Assembly (NCBI GenBank): GCA_947594335.1
Contig: CANQEC010000176.1
Coordinates: forward strand, 1-5,481
Reading direction: 5' to 3'
From: an uncultured Lachnospiraceae bacterium
Lineage (GTDB): Bacteria > Bacillota > Clostridia > Lachnospirales > Lachnospiraceae
DNA: 5,481 bases
A program made the translations under genes and the position numbers. The notes under the pieces were generated by a model. That model was not told where the DNA came from and did not search any database. It was given only the letters and a program-made list of their open reading frames with translations. How positions within the stretch are numbered: the stretch's first letter is position 1; every line of letters begins with the position of its first letter. This document shows positions 1-5,364 of the stretch, piece by piece.

Positions 1-1
1 C

Positions 2-718
2 AGGGTCGTATATGCAAAGGATATTTTTGCGAAGCGGGCCCCGGCCAGTATTACAAAGATCATGACGGCTCTTCTGACAATCCGGTATGGGAATCTGGAC
101 GAAATGATCACGGTTTCGCCGGTCGTAAAGGACATTGAATTTGGTTCTTCTGTCTGCGATATTCATGAAGGGGATGTGCTCTCCTTACGGCAGCTTCTTT
201 ACGGAATGATGATTGTTTCGGGGAACGACGCGGCTATGGTGATCGCGGAACATATCGGGGGATCCGTGGATGGATTTGTCGCCATGATGAACGAGGAGGC
301 AAAAAGGCTGGGAGCCACAGGGACTCATTTTATGAATCCGCATGGACTGTCAGACCCGGATCACTACACGACGCTGTATGATATTTATCTGATTTTTCAG
401 GAAGCGCTCAAAAGCGAACTTTTTCAGGATATCATCAGCAGGAAAAATTATTACGCCGAGTATACGAGGGGAGACGGGTCATCCACAGCCGTAACCTGGG
501 AGTCAACAAATCTGTATTTTATGGATCAGGCGGACAGTCCGGAAGGCGTTTCCGTATTTGGCGGGAAGACAGGGACGACGGATGAGGCAGGAGCATGTCT
601 TGCGCTGATGGCGAAGGATCTGTACGGGAATCCGTATTTGTCGATCATATTGCATGCTGAGTCGAAAGAGTCGCTATATCCGGAGATGAATGAGTTATTG
701 TCGTTAATTGAGAATTAG
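2..718 (+). CDS. D-alanyl-D-alanine carboxypeptidase (peptidase S11, penicillin-binding protein), 5' truncated by the window
   Basis: Serine D,D-carboxypeptidase of the low-molecular-weight PBP type, which trims the terminal D-Ala from peptidoglycan pentapeptides outside the membrane. The frame is open from base 2, and 238 residues are visible. All three active-site motifs of the family are present: SITK at in-window residues 16-19 (catalytic Ser codon 47-49, Lys codon 56-58), SGN at 73-75 and KTG at 189-191. The ATG at 62 cannot be the start, because it would remove the catalytic Ser and Lys; the true start and any signal peptide lie before the window. The protein ends about 47 residues after KTG, so it lacks the extra C-terminal beta domain of DacA/PBP5 types, and no C-terminal amphipathic anchor is obvious. 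It may be held by an N-terminal membrane segment that is not visible here. It stops 77 nt before the next gene, which has its own promoter. I see no terminator hairpin after it. The family call is firm; the paralogue (DacF, DacB or other) cannot be decided. Confidence 0.93.
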   Translation, partial: RVVYAKDIFAKRAPASITKIMTALLTIRYGNLDEMITVSPVVKDIEFGSSVCDIHEGDVLSLRQLLYGMMIVSGNDAAMVIAEHIGGSVDGFVAMMNEEAKRLGATGTHFMNPHGLSDPDHYTTLYDIYLIFQEALKSELFQDIISRKNYYAEYTRGDGSSTAVTWESTNLYFMDQADSPEGVSVFGGKTGTTDEAGACLALMAKDLYGNPYLSIILHAESKESLYPEMNELLSLIEN

Positions 719-721
719 GTG

Positions 722-750
722 TTGTAATTTATACACAAATCGTCTATAAT
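722..750 (+). promoter_or_regulatory. Sigma-A-type promoter for the P-loop gene
   Basis: The -35 box TTGTAA (722-727, 4/6 to consensus) and a perfect -10 box TATAAT (745-750) are separated by exactly 17 nt. The -35 box begins 4 nt after the carboxypeptidase stop codon. Transcription would start near 757, giving a leader of about 40 nt before the ATG at 796. This is a consensus match, not a measured start. Confidence 0.72.
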
Positions 751-795
751 GAAAACGAGTAATAGGATCCGCAATAATATAAGGAGGAGATTGCC

Positions 796-1215
796 ATGAT
801 ACAGTTAATTGTAGGTGAGAAAGGTAAAGGAAAGACAAAGGTTCTGCTTGAAAAAGCGAATTCCGAGATTAAGACAGTTCATGGAAATATTGTCTATCTT
901 GACAAGAGCACCAAGCATATGTATGAGTTGAACAATCGTGTCAGACTGATTGATATGTCATCGTTTGATCTGACCGATACGGACGAATTTATCGGTTTTG
1001 TTTATGGGATCATTTCACAGGATCATGATCTTGAGCAGGTGTATCTTGACAGCTTTATGAAAATATCGTTTACAGATGGGAATTCGGCGAATGATCTGCT
1101 CGCGAGACTGGCGCAGATCGGTGAGAAATATGGAATTCTGTTTGTGATCAGCATCTCTCTTACATCCGGGGAGATCGCAGAGGAGCTCAGAAAAAATATC
1201 ATTGCGGAGTTATAA
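796..1215 (+). CDS. Small P-loop (Walker A) protein of unknown function, 139 aa
   Basis: The ATG at 796 is preceded by a perfect AAGGAGG (781-787) with 8-nt spacing, so the start is secure. A canonical Walker A loop, GEKGKGKT, sits at residues 7-14 straight after the first beta strand (IQLIV), so the protein should bind a nucleoside triphosphate. A second hydrophobic strand, NIVYLD, is at 31-36. VYLDS at 82-86 could be a Walker B strand ending in Asp85, but no catalytic Glu follows. A third strand at 114-121 (ILFVISIS) ends in Ser/Thr residues, as a sensor or switch strand might. At 139 aa it is too small for an AAA+ or ABC ATPase and has no signal peptide or membrane segment, so it is probably cytosolic. 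Homologues in Clostridia are, as far as I recall, often labelled as PilT-like or ATP-binding on the Walker motif alone; nothing here supports a pilus role. It has its own promoter and terminator, so it appears to be monocistronic. Confidence 0.85.
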   Translation: MIQLIVGEKGKGKTKVLLEKANSEIKTVHGNIVYLDKSTKHMYELNNRVRLIDMSSFDLTDTDEFIGFVYGIISQDHDLEQVYLDSFMKISFTDGNSANDLLARLAQIGEKYGILFVISISLTSGEIAEELRKNIIAEL

Positions 1216-1261
1216 CAGATATATTGGCTACATAAAAGCGGAAAAAGATTTATGTATTCGG

Positions 1262-1290
1262 CGGCCGGACACAGATCGTCCGGCCGTTTT
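1262..1290 (+). terminator. Intrinsic terminator after the P-loop gene
   Basis: A perfect 9-bp GC-rich stem (CGGCCGGAC at 1262-1270 with GTCCGGCCG at 1278-1286) has a 7-nt loop and is followed at once by TTTT (1287-1290). It lies 46 nt after the P-loop stop codon. On the opposite strand the stem is not followed by an immediate T tract, so it should work mainly on + strand transcripts. Confidence 0.8.
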
Positions 1291-1303
1291 CCTGTGATGC
1301 GCA

Positions 1304-1381
1304 GGCCCGTGTAAGGAAAATTGCTGCTGGCGCAGCACACGGGCCGCGCGGCGAGCAGGAGAGAAAGCCGCCTCCTGCTCG
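1304..1381. repeat. GC-rich block of nested and adjacent inverted repeats
   Basis: Two strong perfect inverted repeats lie side by side between the convergent P-loop and DUF378 genes. The first pairs GGCCCGTGT (1304-1312) with ACACGGGCC (1337-1345), and encloses a smaller hairpin GCTGC/GCAGC (1323-1327 with 1332-1336, loop TGGC). The second pairs CGAGCAGGAG (1352-1361) with CTCCTGCTCG (1372-1381), a 10-bp stem with a 10-nt loop, starting 15 nt past the DUF378 stop. The block is visibly more GC-rich than the flanking sequence. It may act as a 3'-end structure for the - strand transcript, or it may be a remnant of a dispersed palindromic repeat. Only one copy is present here, so a repeat family cannot be shown from this window. 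Confidence 0.6.
1313..1337 (-). terminator. Possible weak terminator for the DUF378 transcript
   Basis: Read on the - strand, a short 6-bp stem TGCTGC/GCAGCA (1337-1332 with 1327-1322, 4-nt loop) is followed by ATTTTCCTT. The stem is short and the T tract is interrupted, so this is only a tentative call. The 10-bp hairpin at 1352-1381 lies between it and the gene and may help stabilise the 3' end, but has no T tract of its own. Confidence 0.3.
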
Positions 1382-1395
1382 ATCTCTTGCCGGGG

Positions 1396-1605
1396 CTACT
1401 CTTCGCCCATGGCCCGTACACGGCCAAACAGGCTGAGCAGATACAGCCCTGATATTCCGACCAGAATATAAACAAGACGGGATATCCAGGACATGTTTCC
1501 AAAAAGAAGATTAACCAGGTCGAGTTTGAAGATTCCAATCAGACCCCAGTTGACAGCCCCGATAATGACAAGGGCAAGTGCAGAATAATCCATACCTTTG
1601 CTCAT
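1396..1605 (-). CDS. DUF378 family small membrane protein (YuzA-like), 69 aa
   Basis: A complete small integral membrane protein matching DUF378, which includes Bacillus subtilis YuzA. The family signature is clear: the first hydrophobic helix (about residues 8-26) carries VNWGLIGIF, and the second helix (about 41-60) carries LVYILVGISGLYLL. The C-terminus is short and charged (FGRVRAMGEE). The family is usually about 60-80 aa, so this one is full length, and its molecular role is unknown. The start is secure: on the - strand AAGGAGG (1614-1620) lies 8 nt before the ATG at 1603-1605. A TAAAAT -10-like box is at 1655-1660 on the - strand, but I cannot pair it with a convincing -35. The gene is divergent from the HlyD-like gene and convergent with the P-loop gene. 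A longer open frame at 1023-1538 on the same strand overlaps it in another frame and is not real. Confidence 0.9.
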   Translation of the reverse strand: MSKGMDYSALALVIIGAVNWGLIGIFKLDLVNLLFGNMSWISRLVYILVGISGLYLLSLFGRVRAMGEE

Positions 1606-1673
1606 AATGATTTCCTCCTTATCAGGCTAATCAGTATTTTGTCCTGAAAATCAAATTTTATGCAAAAGAAAGG

Positions 1674-1702
1674 TTGTATCATTTCGATTCCCATGTTAAA
1701 AT
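1674..1702 (+). promoter_or_regulatory. Extended -10 promoter for the HlyD-like/yggS/sepF/ylmH operon
   Basis: The -35-like box TTGTAT (1674-1679, 3/6) and the -10 box TAAAAT (1697-1702, 5/6) are exactly 17 nt apart. The -10 is preceded by TGT (1694-1696), the extended -10 element that compensates for a weak -35. Transcription would begin near 1709, leaving a leader of roughly 87 nt before the chosen start at 1796. Confidence 0.62.
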
Positions 1703-1782
1703 TGTAGGGATATTGTAAAGGAGTCTGCTTTGTGATCTGATTTGCCGTTTACAGGATTTGTTTTGCGGACTAGCTTTTGGCC

Positions 1783-1787
1783 GGAGG
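1783..1787 (+). promoter_or_regulatory. Ribosome binding site that decides the HlyD-like start
   Basis: GGAGG lies 8 nt before TTG 1796 and 11 nt before GTG 1799, both in frame. The open frame extends up to a TTG at 1742, but the only purine-rich site upstream of that codon (AAAGGAG, 1717-1723) is 18 nt away, which is too far. Confidence 0.65.
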
Positions 1788-1795
1788 AAAATAAA

Positions 1796-3169
1796 TTGGT
1801 GTTATTTGGTAAAAAAAATAATAAAGTAACAAAATACAGGCGATATCCTTTTTTTAATATCGGAACGCTTCTGTTTGGGATTGTCTTTGTCTATATGGTG
1901 GTGTGTATCTTCCTTTATCTGACAGAGACGCATATCATGACCTATGAGGTGGTCAGAGGAAATCTGAGCGGAAATTTCCGTTATCAGGCTTTATCCCTTC
2001 GCACGGAAGAAGTTGTGCGTGCTTCCCAGTCGGGCAGTATCAGGTATTACGCGCGTGAGGGAGCCAGAGTCTCGGCGGACAGCACCGTCTGTTCCGTGAA
2101 CGAATCAGGATCCCTTGAACCGGTCGCTTATGAGGATTTTGCGCCGGATGAGCGCGATATTGGGCGTCTCCACAGTGTTATGTCGGGTTTTGTAACGGAT
2201 TTTTCGGAGATTTCTTTTCAGCGGACATATGAAATGAAGGCGGGGATCGAGAGCATTCTTGCGGATATGACAAAAAATCTCGACACGGATTATATCAGTG
2301 TTCAGAACCGCTGCAGCGCTCCGGATTCCGGTTTTGTGATCTATGGAATCGATGGTTTTGAAGAGACATCTTCCGCGAATCTGACCGACGATATGTTTGA
2401 TCTGAATAATTACAGGCTTGAGAGTCTGAGGACCAGAAAGCAGGTCACGGCAGGCGATGTCATCTACAAGCTTATTACGGAGGAAGAATGGCGTCTGTAT
2501 TTTCCGATGAGCAATGATCTGGTGACGGAGCTGACAGGGCAGGAGAGCATCCGCTTCCGTTTTTTAAAGGACAACCAGACGTTTACGGCTCCTTTTTCGA
2601 TTATCCGAAATGGAACGGAGTCGTTCGGGGAGATTGTCATGAACAATTCGCTTGTCCGGTATGCGACGGATCGTTTTCTTGAGATTGAACTGATACTTAA
2701 TCGAAAGGAAGGACTGAAAATACCGGTCTCCGCGATCGTGGACAAGGAATTTTATAACATTCCGGAAGATTTCGCGATCGTCAATGAGGATACCGAGAAG
2801 GAGATTACGCTGAAGGTAGAACGTTTCCGGGCGGACGGATCTTCGGAGATCAGCTATCTGACCGCAAATGTTTACAGTTATAATAAAGAGACGGGCGTCT
2901 ATCTGATCAATAAAAGCCTTCTGAAGGAAGGAGACTGTATTCTCCAGGAAAATTCCGCGAAGAGACGGGAACTGACGGACAATGACGTGACCGTTCTGCA
3001 CGGGGTGTATAATATCAACAAAGGGTATGCGGTATTTCGCGAGATTACGGTGATCGATCAGAATGAGGAATACTGTATTGTCGAGAGCAACAACGTTTAT
3101 GGTTTGTCAGCCTACGATTATATCGTACTGAATGCTTCGGAGGCTGATGTTGATCAGATCATAAACTGA
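1796..3169 (+). CDS. HlyD-like membrane-anchored barrel-sandwich protein, about 457 aa
   Basis: A single-pass membrane protein that resembles the adaptor (membrane fusion) subunits of HlyD/RND-type exporters. A short basic cytoplasmic tail (KKNNKVTKYRRY, about residues 6-17) precedes one membrane helix at about 21-42, so most of the protein is extracytoplasmic. The first lipoyl-like half is at about 75-101, with the typical REGARVSADSTVCSV turn. A mostly helical insert follows at about 119-165, then the second half at about 173-238 (SAPDSGFVIYG, then KQVTAGDVIYKLITEEEW). The rest, to residue 457, is beta-rich. This order of half-motif, helical hairpin, half-motif and beta domains is that of HlyD-like adaptors. 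No ABC or RND transporter gene follows; instead yggS begins 21 nt downstream and sepF after it, which suggests a cell-envelope or division role. The start is TTG 1796, or GTG 1799, chosen from the GGAGG at 1783-1787. I do not recognise a specific named gene, and the partner is unknown. Confidence 0.78.
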   Translation: MVLFGKKNNKVTKYRRYPFFNIGTLLFGIVFVYMVVCIFLYLTETHIMTYEVVRGNLSGNFRYQALSLRTEEVVRASQSGSIRYYAREGARVSADSTVCSVNESGSLEPVAYEDFAPDERDIGRLHSVMSGFVTDFSEISFQRTYEMKAGIESILADMTKNLDTDYISVQNRCSAPDSGFVIYGIDGFEETSSANLTDDMFDLNNYRLESLRTRKQVTAGDVIYKLITEEEWRLYFPMSNDLVTELTGQESIRFRFLKDNQTFTAPFSIIRNGTESFGEIVMNNSLVRYATDRFLEIELILNRKEGLKIPVSAIVDKEFYNIPEDFAIVNEDTEKEITLKVERFRADGSSEISYLTANVYSYNKETGVYLINKSLLKEGDCILQENSAKRRELTDNDVTVLHGVYNINKGYAVFREITVIDQNEEYCIVESNNVYGLSAYDYIVLNASEADVDQIIN

Positions 3170-3190
3170 TACGGTAAAGGAGTGACGGAT

Positions 3191-3886
3191 ATGATCAGGG
3201 AAAATCTGGAAAAAGTGCAGGCAAATATCAATGACGCGTGTGCAAGATGCGGAAGGGACCCGAAAGAGGTGACGCTGATCGCGGTGAGCAAGACAAAGCC
3301 GGTTGAGATGATCAGGGAAGCGTATGAAGCCGGTACGCGCGCATTTGGTGAGAATAAACCTCAGGAGCTTAAGGATAAGGCTCCGCAGCTGCCGGACGAC
3401 GTACAATGGCATATGATCGGACATCTTCAGCGCAACAAGATCAAGTATATTATCGACAAAGCCTGTATGATCCATTCGGTTGATTCCGAACGTCTGGCTG
3501 AAGCAATCAGCGCGGAAGCTGTCAAGAGAGACATCAAAATTCCTGTCCTGGTTGAGGTAAATATGGCGGGAGAGGAGACTAAGGATGGGATTGCCCCGGA
3601 GGAGGCAGAAGATTTTATCAGGAAAATCAGTAGACTTCCCAATATAAGGATCGAGGGATTGATGACAATCGCTCCGTTTACCGATAATCCGGAGGATAAT
3701 CGGATATACTTCCGCAATTTAAAGAAATTATGTGTTGACATTAATGAAAAAAACATTGATAATGTGTTTATGTGCAAACTAAGTATGGGAATGACTGGAG
3801 ATTATGTTGTCGCCGTGGAGGAAGGTGCCACAATGGTGCGGGTTGGTACCGGTATTTTCGGGGAACGTGACTACAGTATGAGATAG
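3191..3886 (+). CDS. yggS: YggS/YlmE family pyridoxal 5'-phosphate-binding protein (PLPBP), 231 aa
   Basis: Conserved cytosolic protein of the YggS/PROSC family, which binds PLP in a single TIM-barrel domain without a known enzymatic activity and helps PLP homeostasis, with effects on amino-acid and keto-acid pools. The PLP lysine is Lys34 in AVSKTKP, matching Lys36 of E. coli YggS. Other family motifs are FGEN (52-55), WHMIGHLQRNK (73-83), HSVDS, GLMTIAP (156-162), SMGMTGDY (198-205) and VRVGTGIFG (216-224, the phosphate-binding end). The length is typical. The start is ATG 3191: AAAGGAG (3176-3182) gives 8-nt spacing, and the GTG at 3182 overlaps that site, so it cannot be the start. SMGMT replaces the more usual SMGMS, a mild change. 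It begins 21 nt after the HlyD-like gene and ends 12 nt before sepF, as its equivalent ylmE precedes sepF in Bacillus, so it is co-transcribed with division genes. Confidence 0.95.
   Translation: MIRENLEKVQANINDACARCGRDPKEVTLIAVSKTKPVEMIREAYEAGTRAFGENKPQELKDKAPQLPDDVQWHMIGHLQRNKIKYIIDKACMIHSVDSERLAEAISAEAVKRDIKIPVLVEVNMAGEETKDGIAPEEAEDFIRKISRLPNIRIEGLMTIAPFTDNPEDNRIYFRNLKKLCVDINEKNIDNVFMCKLSMGMTGDYVVAVEEGATMVRVGTGIFGERDYSMR
3735..3763 (+). promoter_or_regulatory. Near-consensus internal promoter upstream of sepF
   Basis: Inside the 3' part of yggS, a perfect -35 TTGACA (3735-3740) is followed after exactly 17 nt by the -10 GATAAT (3758-3763, 5/6). The predicted start near 3770 gives a leader of about 129 nt before sepF. 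The sequence is locally AT-rich. A second, weaker pair lies just upstream: TTGATG (3659-3664), 18 nt, GATAAT (3683-3688). If active, these would let sepF and ylmH be made independently of the operon promoter at 1674. Confidence 0.55.
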
Positions 3887-3898
3887 GAGAATGCAATT

Positions 3899-4498
3899 AT
3901 GGGTGTTATAGACAAATTCTTAAATACGATTAAGCTGAATGATGACTATGACGGATTTGATGATGACTACCTTGATGAGGATGAAGAAGATTACGAAGAG
4001 GAACGTCCCCCCAAAAAGCGTATTTTAAGCAAACATGCCGAGGAAGAGGATGAAGACGGATATTATGAAGATCCGCCTGCCGCCTCTGAACCCGTTGTGG
4101 ATGAGAAGCCGGCCCAGCAGCCGTCCAGAACGGCGGCGCGCCAGAAACAGCAGAAAAATCCGAAAGTTTCTCCGATCCGTTCCAGCGGAACTGCCCGCAG
4201 ACAGGGAGGGATGGAAGTCTGTGTGATCCGGCCGCACAGTATGGAGGAGAGCAGGGAGATTACAGAGACGCTTCTTGAGAACTGTACGGTTATTCTTAAT
4301 ATGGAAGGTCTTGATCTTGATATTGCGCAGAGGATTATTGATTTTTCCTCTGGTTCCTGCTATGCGCTTCACGGAAACCTTCAGAAGATCAGCAATTTTA
4401 TCTTCATTATTACGCCTCCGGGGGTTGACATTTCGGGTGATTTCCAGGAGATGTTCAATGGAGCGGTTGATGTGCCTGCGTTTGGGACAAGATTTTAG
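3899..4498 (+). CDS. sepF: Cell division protein SepF, 199 aa
   Basis: Cytoplasmic division protein that binds the FtsZ C-terminus and tethers FtsZ filaments to the membrane. The N-terminus MGVIDKFLNTIKL (1-13) fits the amphipathic membrane-binding helix. A long charged linker follows: residues 15-35 contain 15 Asp/Glu of 21, a second acidic patch is at 48-58, and a Pro/Gln/Arg-rich basic stretch runs about 70-103. The conserved SepF domain starts near 105 (EVCVIRPHS) and includes NMEGLDLDIAQRIIDF (134-149), the SGSCYALHG turn (151-159) with conserved Gly152 and Gly159, and the strand FIFIITPPGVD (167-177). At 199 aa it is longer than Bacillus subtilis SepF (about 150 aa); the extra length is linker. 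ATG 3899 has AGGAGA (3885-3890) 8 nt upstream, overlapping the yggS stop codon, which implies translational coupling. Confidence 0.96.
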   Translation: MGVIDKFLNTIKLNDDYDGFDDDYLDEDEEDYEEERPPKKRILSKHAEEEDEDGYYEDPPAASEPVVDEKPAQQPSRTAARQKQQKNPKVSPIRSSGTARRQGGMEVCVIRPHSMEESREITETLLENCTVILNMEGLDLDIAQRIIDFSSGSCYALHGNLQKISNFIFIITPPGVDISGDFQEMFNGAVDVPAFGTRF

Positions 4499-4499
4499 T

Positions 4500-4524
4500 G
4501 CGGCCGGGTTTCGGACAGGGCCGC
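4500..4524 (+). other. Hairpin in the sepF-ylmH gap
   Basis: GCGGCC (4500-4505) pairs perfectly with GGCCGC (4519-4524) across a 13-nt loop, beginning 2 nt after the sepF stop. The following sequence (AGGAGTATTTT) has T residues only about 7 nt after the stem, so it is a poor intrinsic terminator. It might partially attenuate read-through or protect the sepF 3' end. Confidence 0.35.
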
Positions 4525-4554
4525 AGGAGTATTTTCACACAGTCAGGTGAATAT

Positions 4555-5316
4555 ATGGACAGAGAAAAAGAAGAATCTGTTTTCAGGAGAAGGATACAGG
4601 ATCTCATGTCCCTCGCAGAGAGGAGAAATTGTATCCTTTATTCTGATTTTTTAAATTTATATGAGCAGAATATTCTGTATGAAACGTCGCAAAAGTTTTC
4701 CCTGTTTGGCGGGAAAACTTTTGGCGGTTATGAGGAGGCGGAGCGGAAGATGGCGGCGTTTATTCCGCCTGATATGGCTCTGGAGCCGGACTGGCCGATC
4801 GCCTGCATCCGGATTGAGCCTCTTAACCGGAAATTTGCGGAGAAGCTTTCGCACAGGGATATTCTCGGAGCGCTGATGAATCTCGGAATTGACAGAGCAA
4901 AGACGGGCGATATTGCCGTCGGAGAACAGGAAGCTTTTCTGTTCTGCTGCGATTCTCTCGCCAGAATGATCTGCGGGGAGCTTGAAAGAATCAGGCACAC
5001 GGCAGTTCGCTGTACCGTCTGCGAGAGCGGGAGTTTTTCCTATACGCCGGCGACGGAGAGGATAAGAGGGAGCGTTGCCTCCATCCGGCTGGACGCCGTG
5101 ATGGCGCTCGCGTTTGGGGCGTCCAGAAGCAGCCTGATCTCACTGATCGAGCGGGGCAGCGTGTTTGTAAACGGCAGACTGACCACATCAAATGCCTGTG
5201 TTCTCAGAGACGGAGATATTGTATCGGTGCGGGGCCATGGACGCTTTCGCTATTGCGGCGCCGCCGGGCAGTCCCGGAAAGGCCGCACCTGGATTGAACT
5301 GGAAAAGTATATCTGA
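4555..5316 (+). CDS. ylmH: YlmH family S4-domain RNA-binding protein, 253 aa
   Basis: RNA-binding protein of the YlmH family, encoded beside division genes in many Bacillota. B. subtilis YlmH has been linked to ribosome-associated quality control in addition to its genetic neighbourhood. The N-terminal half has the family segment YSDFLNLYEQNIL (about 29-41), and a middle domain carries HRDILGALMNLGIDRAKTGD (about 100-119). The C-terminal S4 domain (about 176-236) has IRLDAVMALAFGASRS, then LIERGSVFVNGR. The length is close to B. subtilis YlmH (257 aa). The start is ATG 4555 with AGGTGA (4545-4550) just upstream. The frame extends back to a GTG at 4498 overlapping the sepF stop, but those 19 extra residues (RPGFGQGRRSIF...) look unlike the family and have no ribosome binding site. 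The gap to sepF is 56 nt. An inverted repeat at 4690-4723 lies inside the gene. Confidence 0.93.
   Translation: MDREKEESVFRRRIQDLMSLAERRNCILYSDFLNLYEQNILYETSQKFSLFGGKTFGGYEEAERKMAAFIPPDMALEPDWPIACIRIEPLNRKFAEKLSHRDILGALMNLGIDRAKTGDIAVGEQEAFLFCCDSLARMICGELERIRHTAVRCTVCESGSFSYTPATERIRGSVASIRLDAVMALAFGASRSSLISLIERGSVFVNGRLTTSNACVLRDGDIVSVRGHGRFRYCGAAGQSRKGRTWIELEKYI
4690..4723. repeat. Perfect 13-bp inverted repeat inside ylmH
   Basis: CAAAAGTTTTCCC (4690-4702) is the exact reverse complement of GGGAAAACTTTTG (4711-4723), with an 8-nt loop TGTTTGGC. It covers codons 46-57 (QKFSLFGGKTFG). A GC clamp next to the loop and an AAAA/TTTT base make it look terminator-like on both strands, yet the reading frame continues intact. 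Confidence 0.7.
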
Positions 5317-5364
5317 CCTACATAAAGAAACATATGGAAGAAATAATAGATAAGGAGATAATTT

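Noticed and set aside
62..718. Carboxypeptidase starting at ATG 62
   Set aside because: The frame is open to the window edge, and the catalytic Ser and Lys (codons 47-49 and 56-58) lie upstream of this ATG, so the gene is simply truncated by the window.
899..927. TTGACA (899-904) with TATGAG 17 nt later inside the P-loop gene
   Set aside because: The -10 is only 4/6 and no gene starts downstream before the terminator at 1262.
1023..1538. 171-codon open frame on the - strand
   Set aside because: It overlaps both the P-loop and DUF378 genes in other frames, crosses the terminator, and has a Cys/Ser/Arg-rich translation without domain character.
1742..1795. TTG 1742 as the start of the HlyD-like gene
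   Set aside because: The nearest upstream ribosome site is 18 nt away, while GGAGG at 1783-1787 is correctly placed for TTG 1796 or GTG 1799.
3182..3190. GTG 3182 as the yggS start
   Set aside because: This codon overlaps the AAAGGAG ribosome site; ATG 3191 has ideal spacing.
3191..3320. Repeated ATGATCAGGGAA (3191 and 3307) in yggS
   Set aside because: It encodes two similar MIRE segments by chance; the copies share only about 12 bases and flank no element.
2464..3475. Open frames on the - strand across the HlyD-like and yggS genes
   Set aside because: These are shadows of well-supported + strand genes, with no domain-like sequence.
4025..4372. Open frames in other frames over sepF
   Set aside because: Arg/Leu-rich antisense or out-of-frame translations of the SepF linker and domain.
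4425..4453. TTGACA (4425-4430) near the 3' end of sepF as a ylmH promoter
   Set aside because: At 16-18 nt spacing no acceptable -10 box exists.
4498..4554. GTG 4498 as the ylmH start
   Set aside because: It adds 19 residues unlike the family, with no ribosome site; ATG 4555 gives the usual family length.
5294..5330. TTGAAC near the end of ylmH as a promoter for the aroB-like gene
   Set aside because: No TATAAT-like box occurs at acceptable spacing, so operon read-through is more likely.
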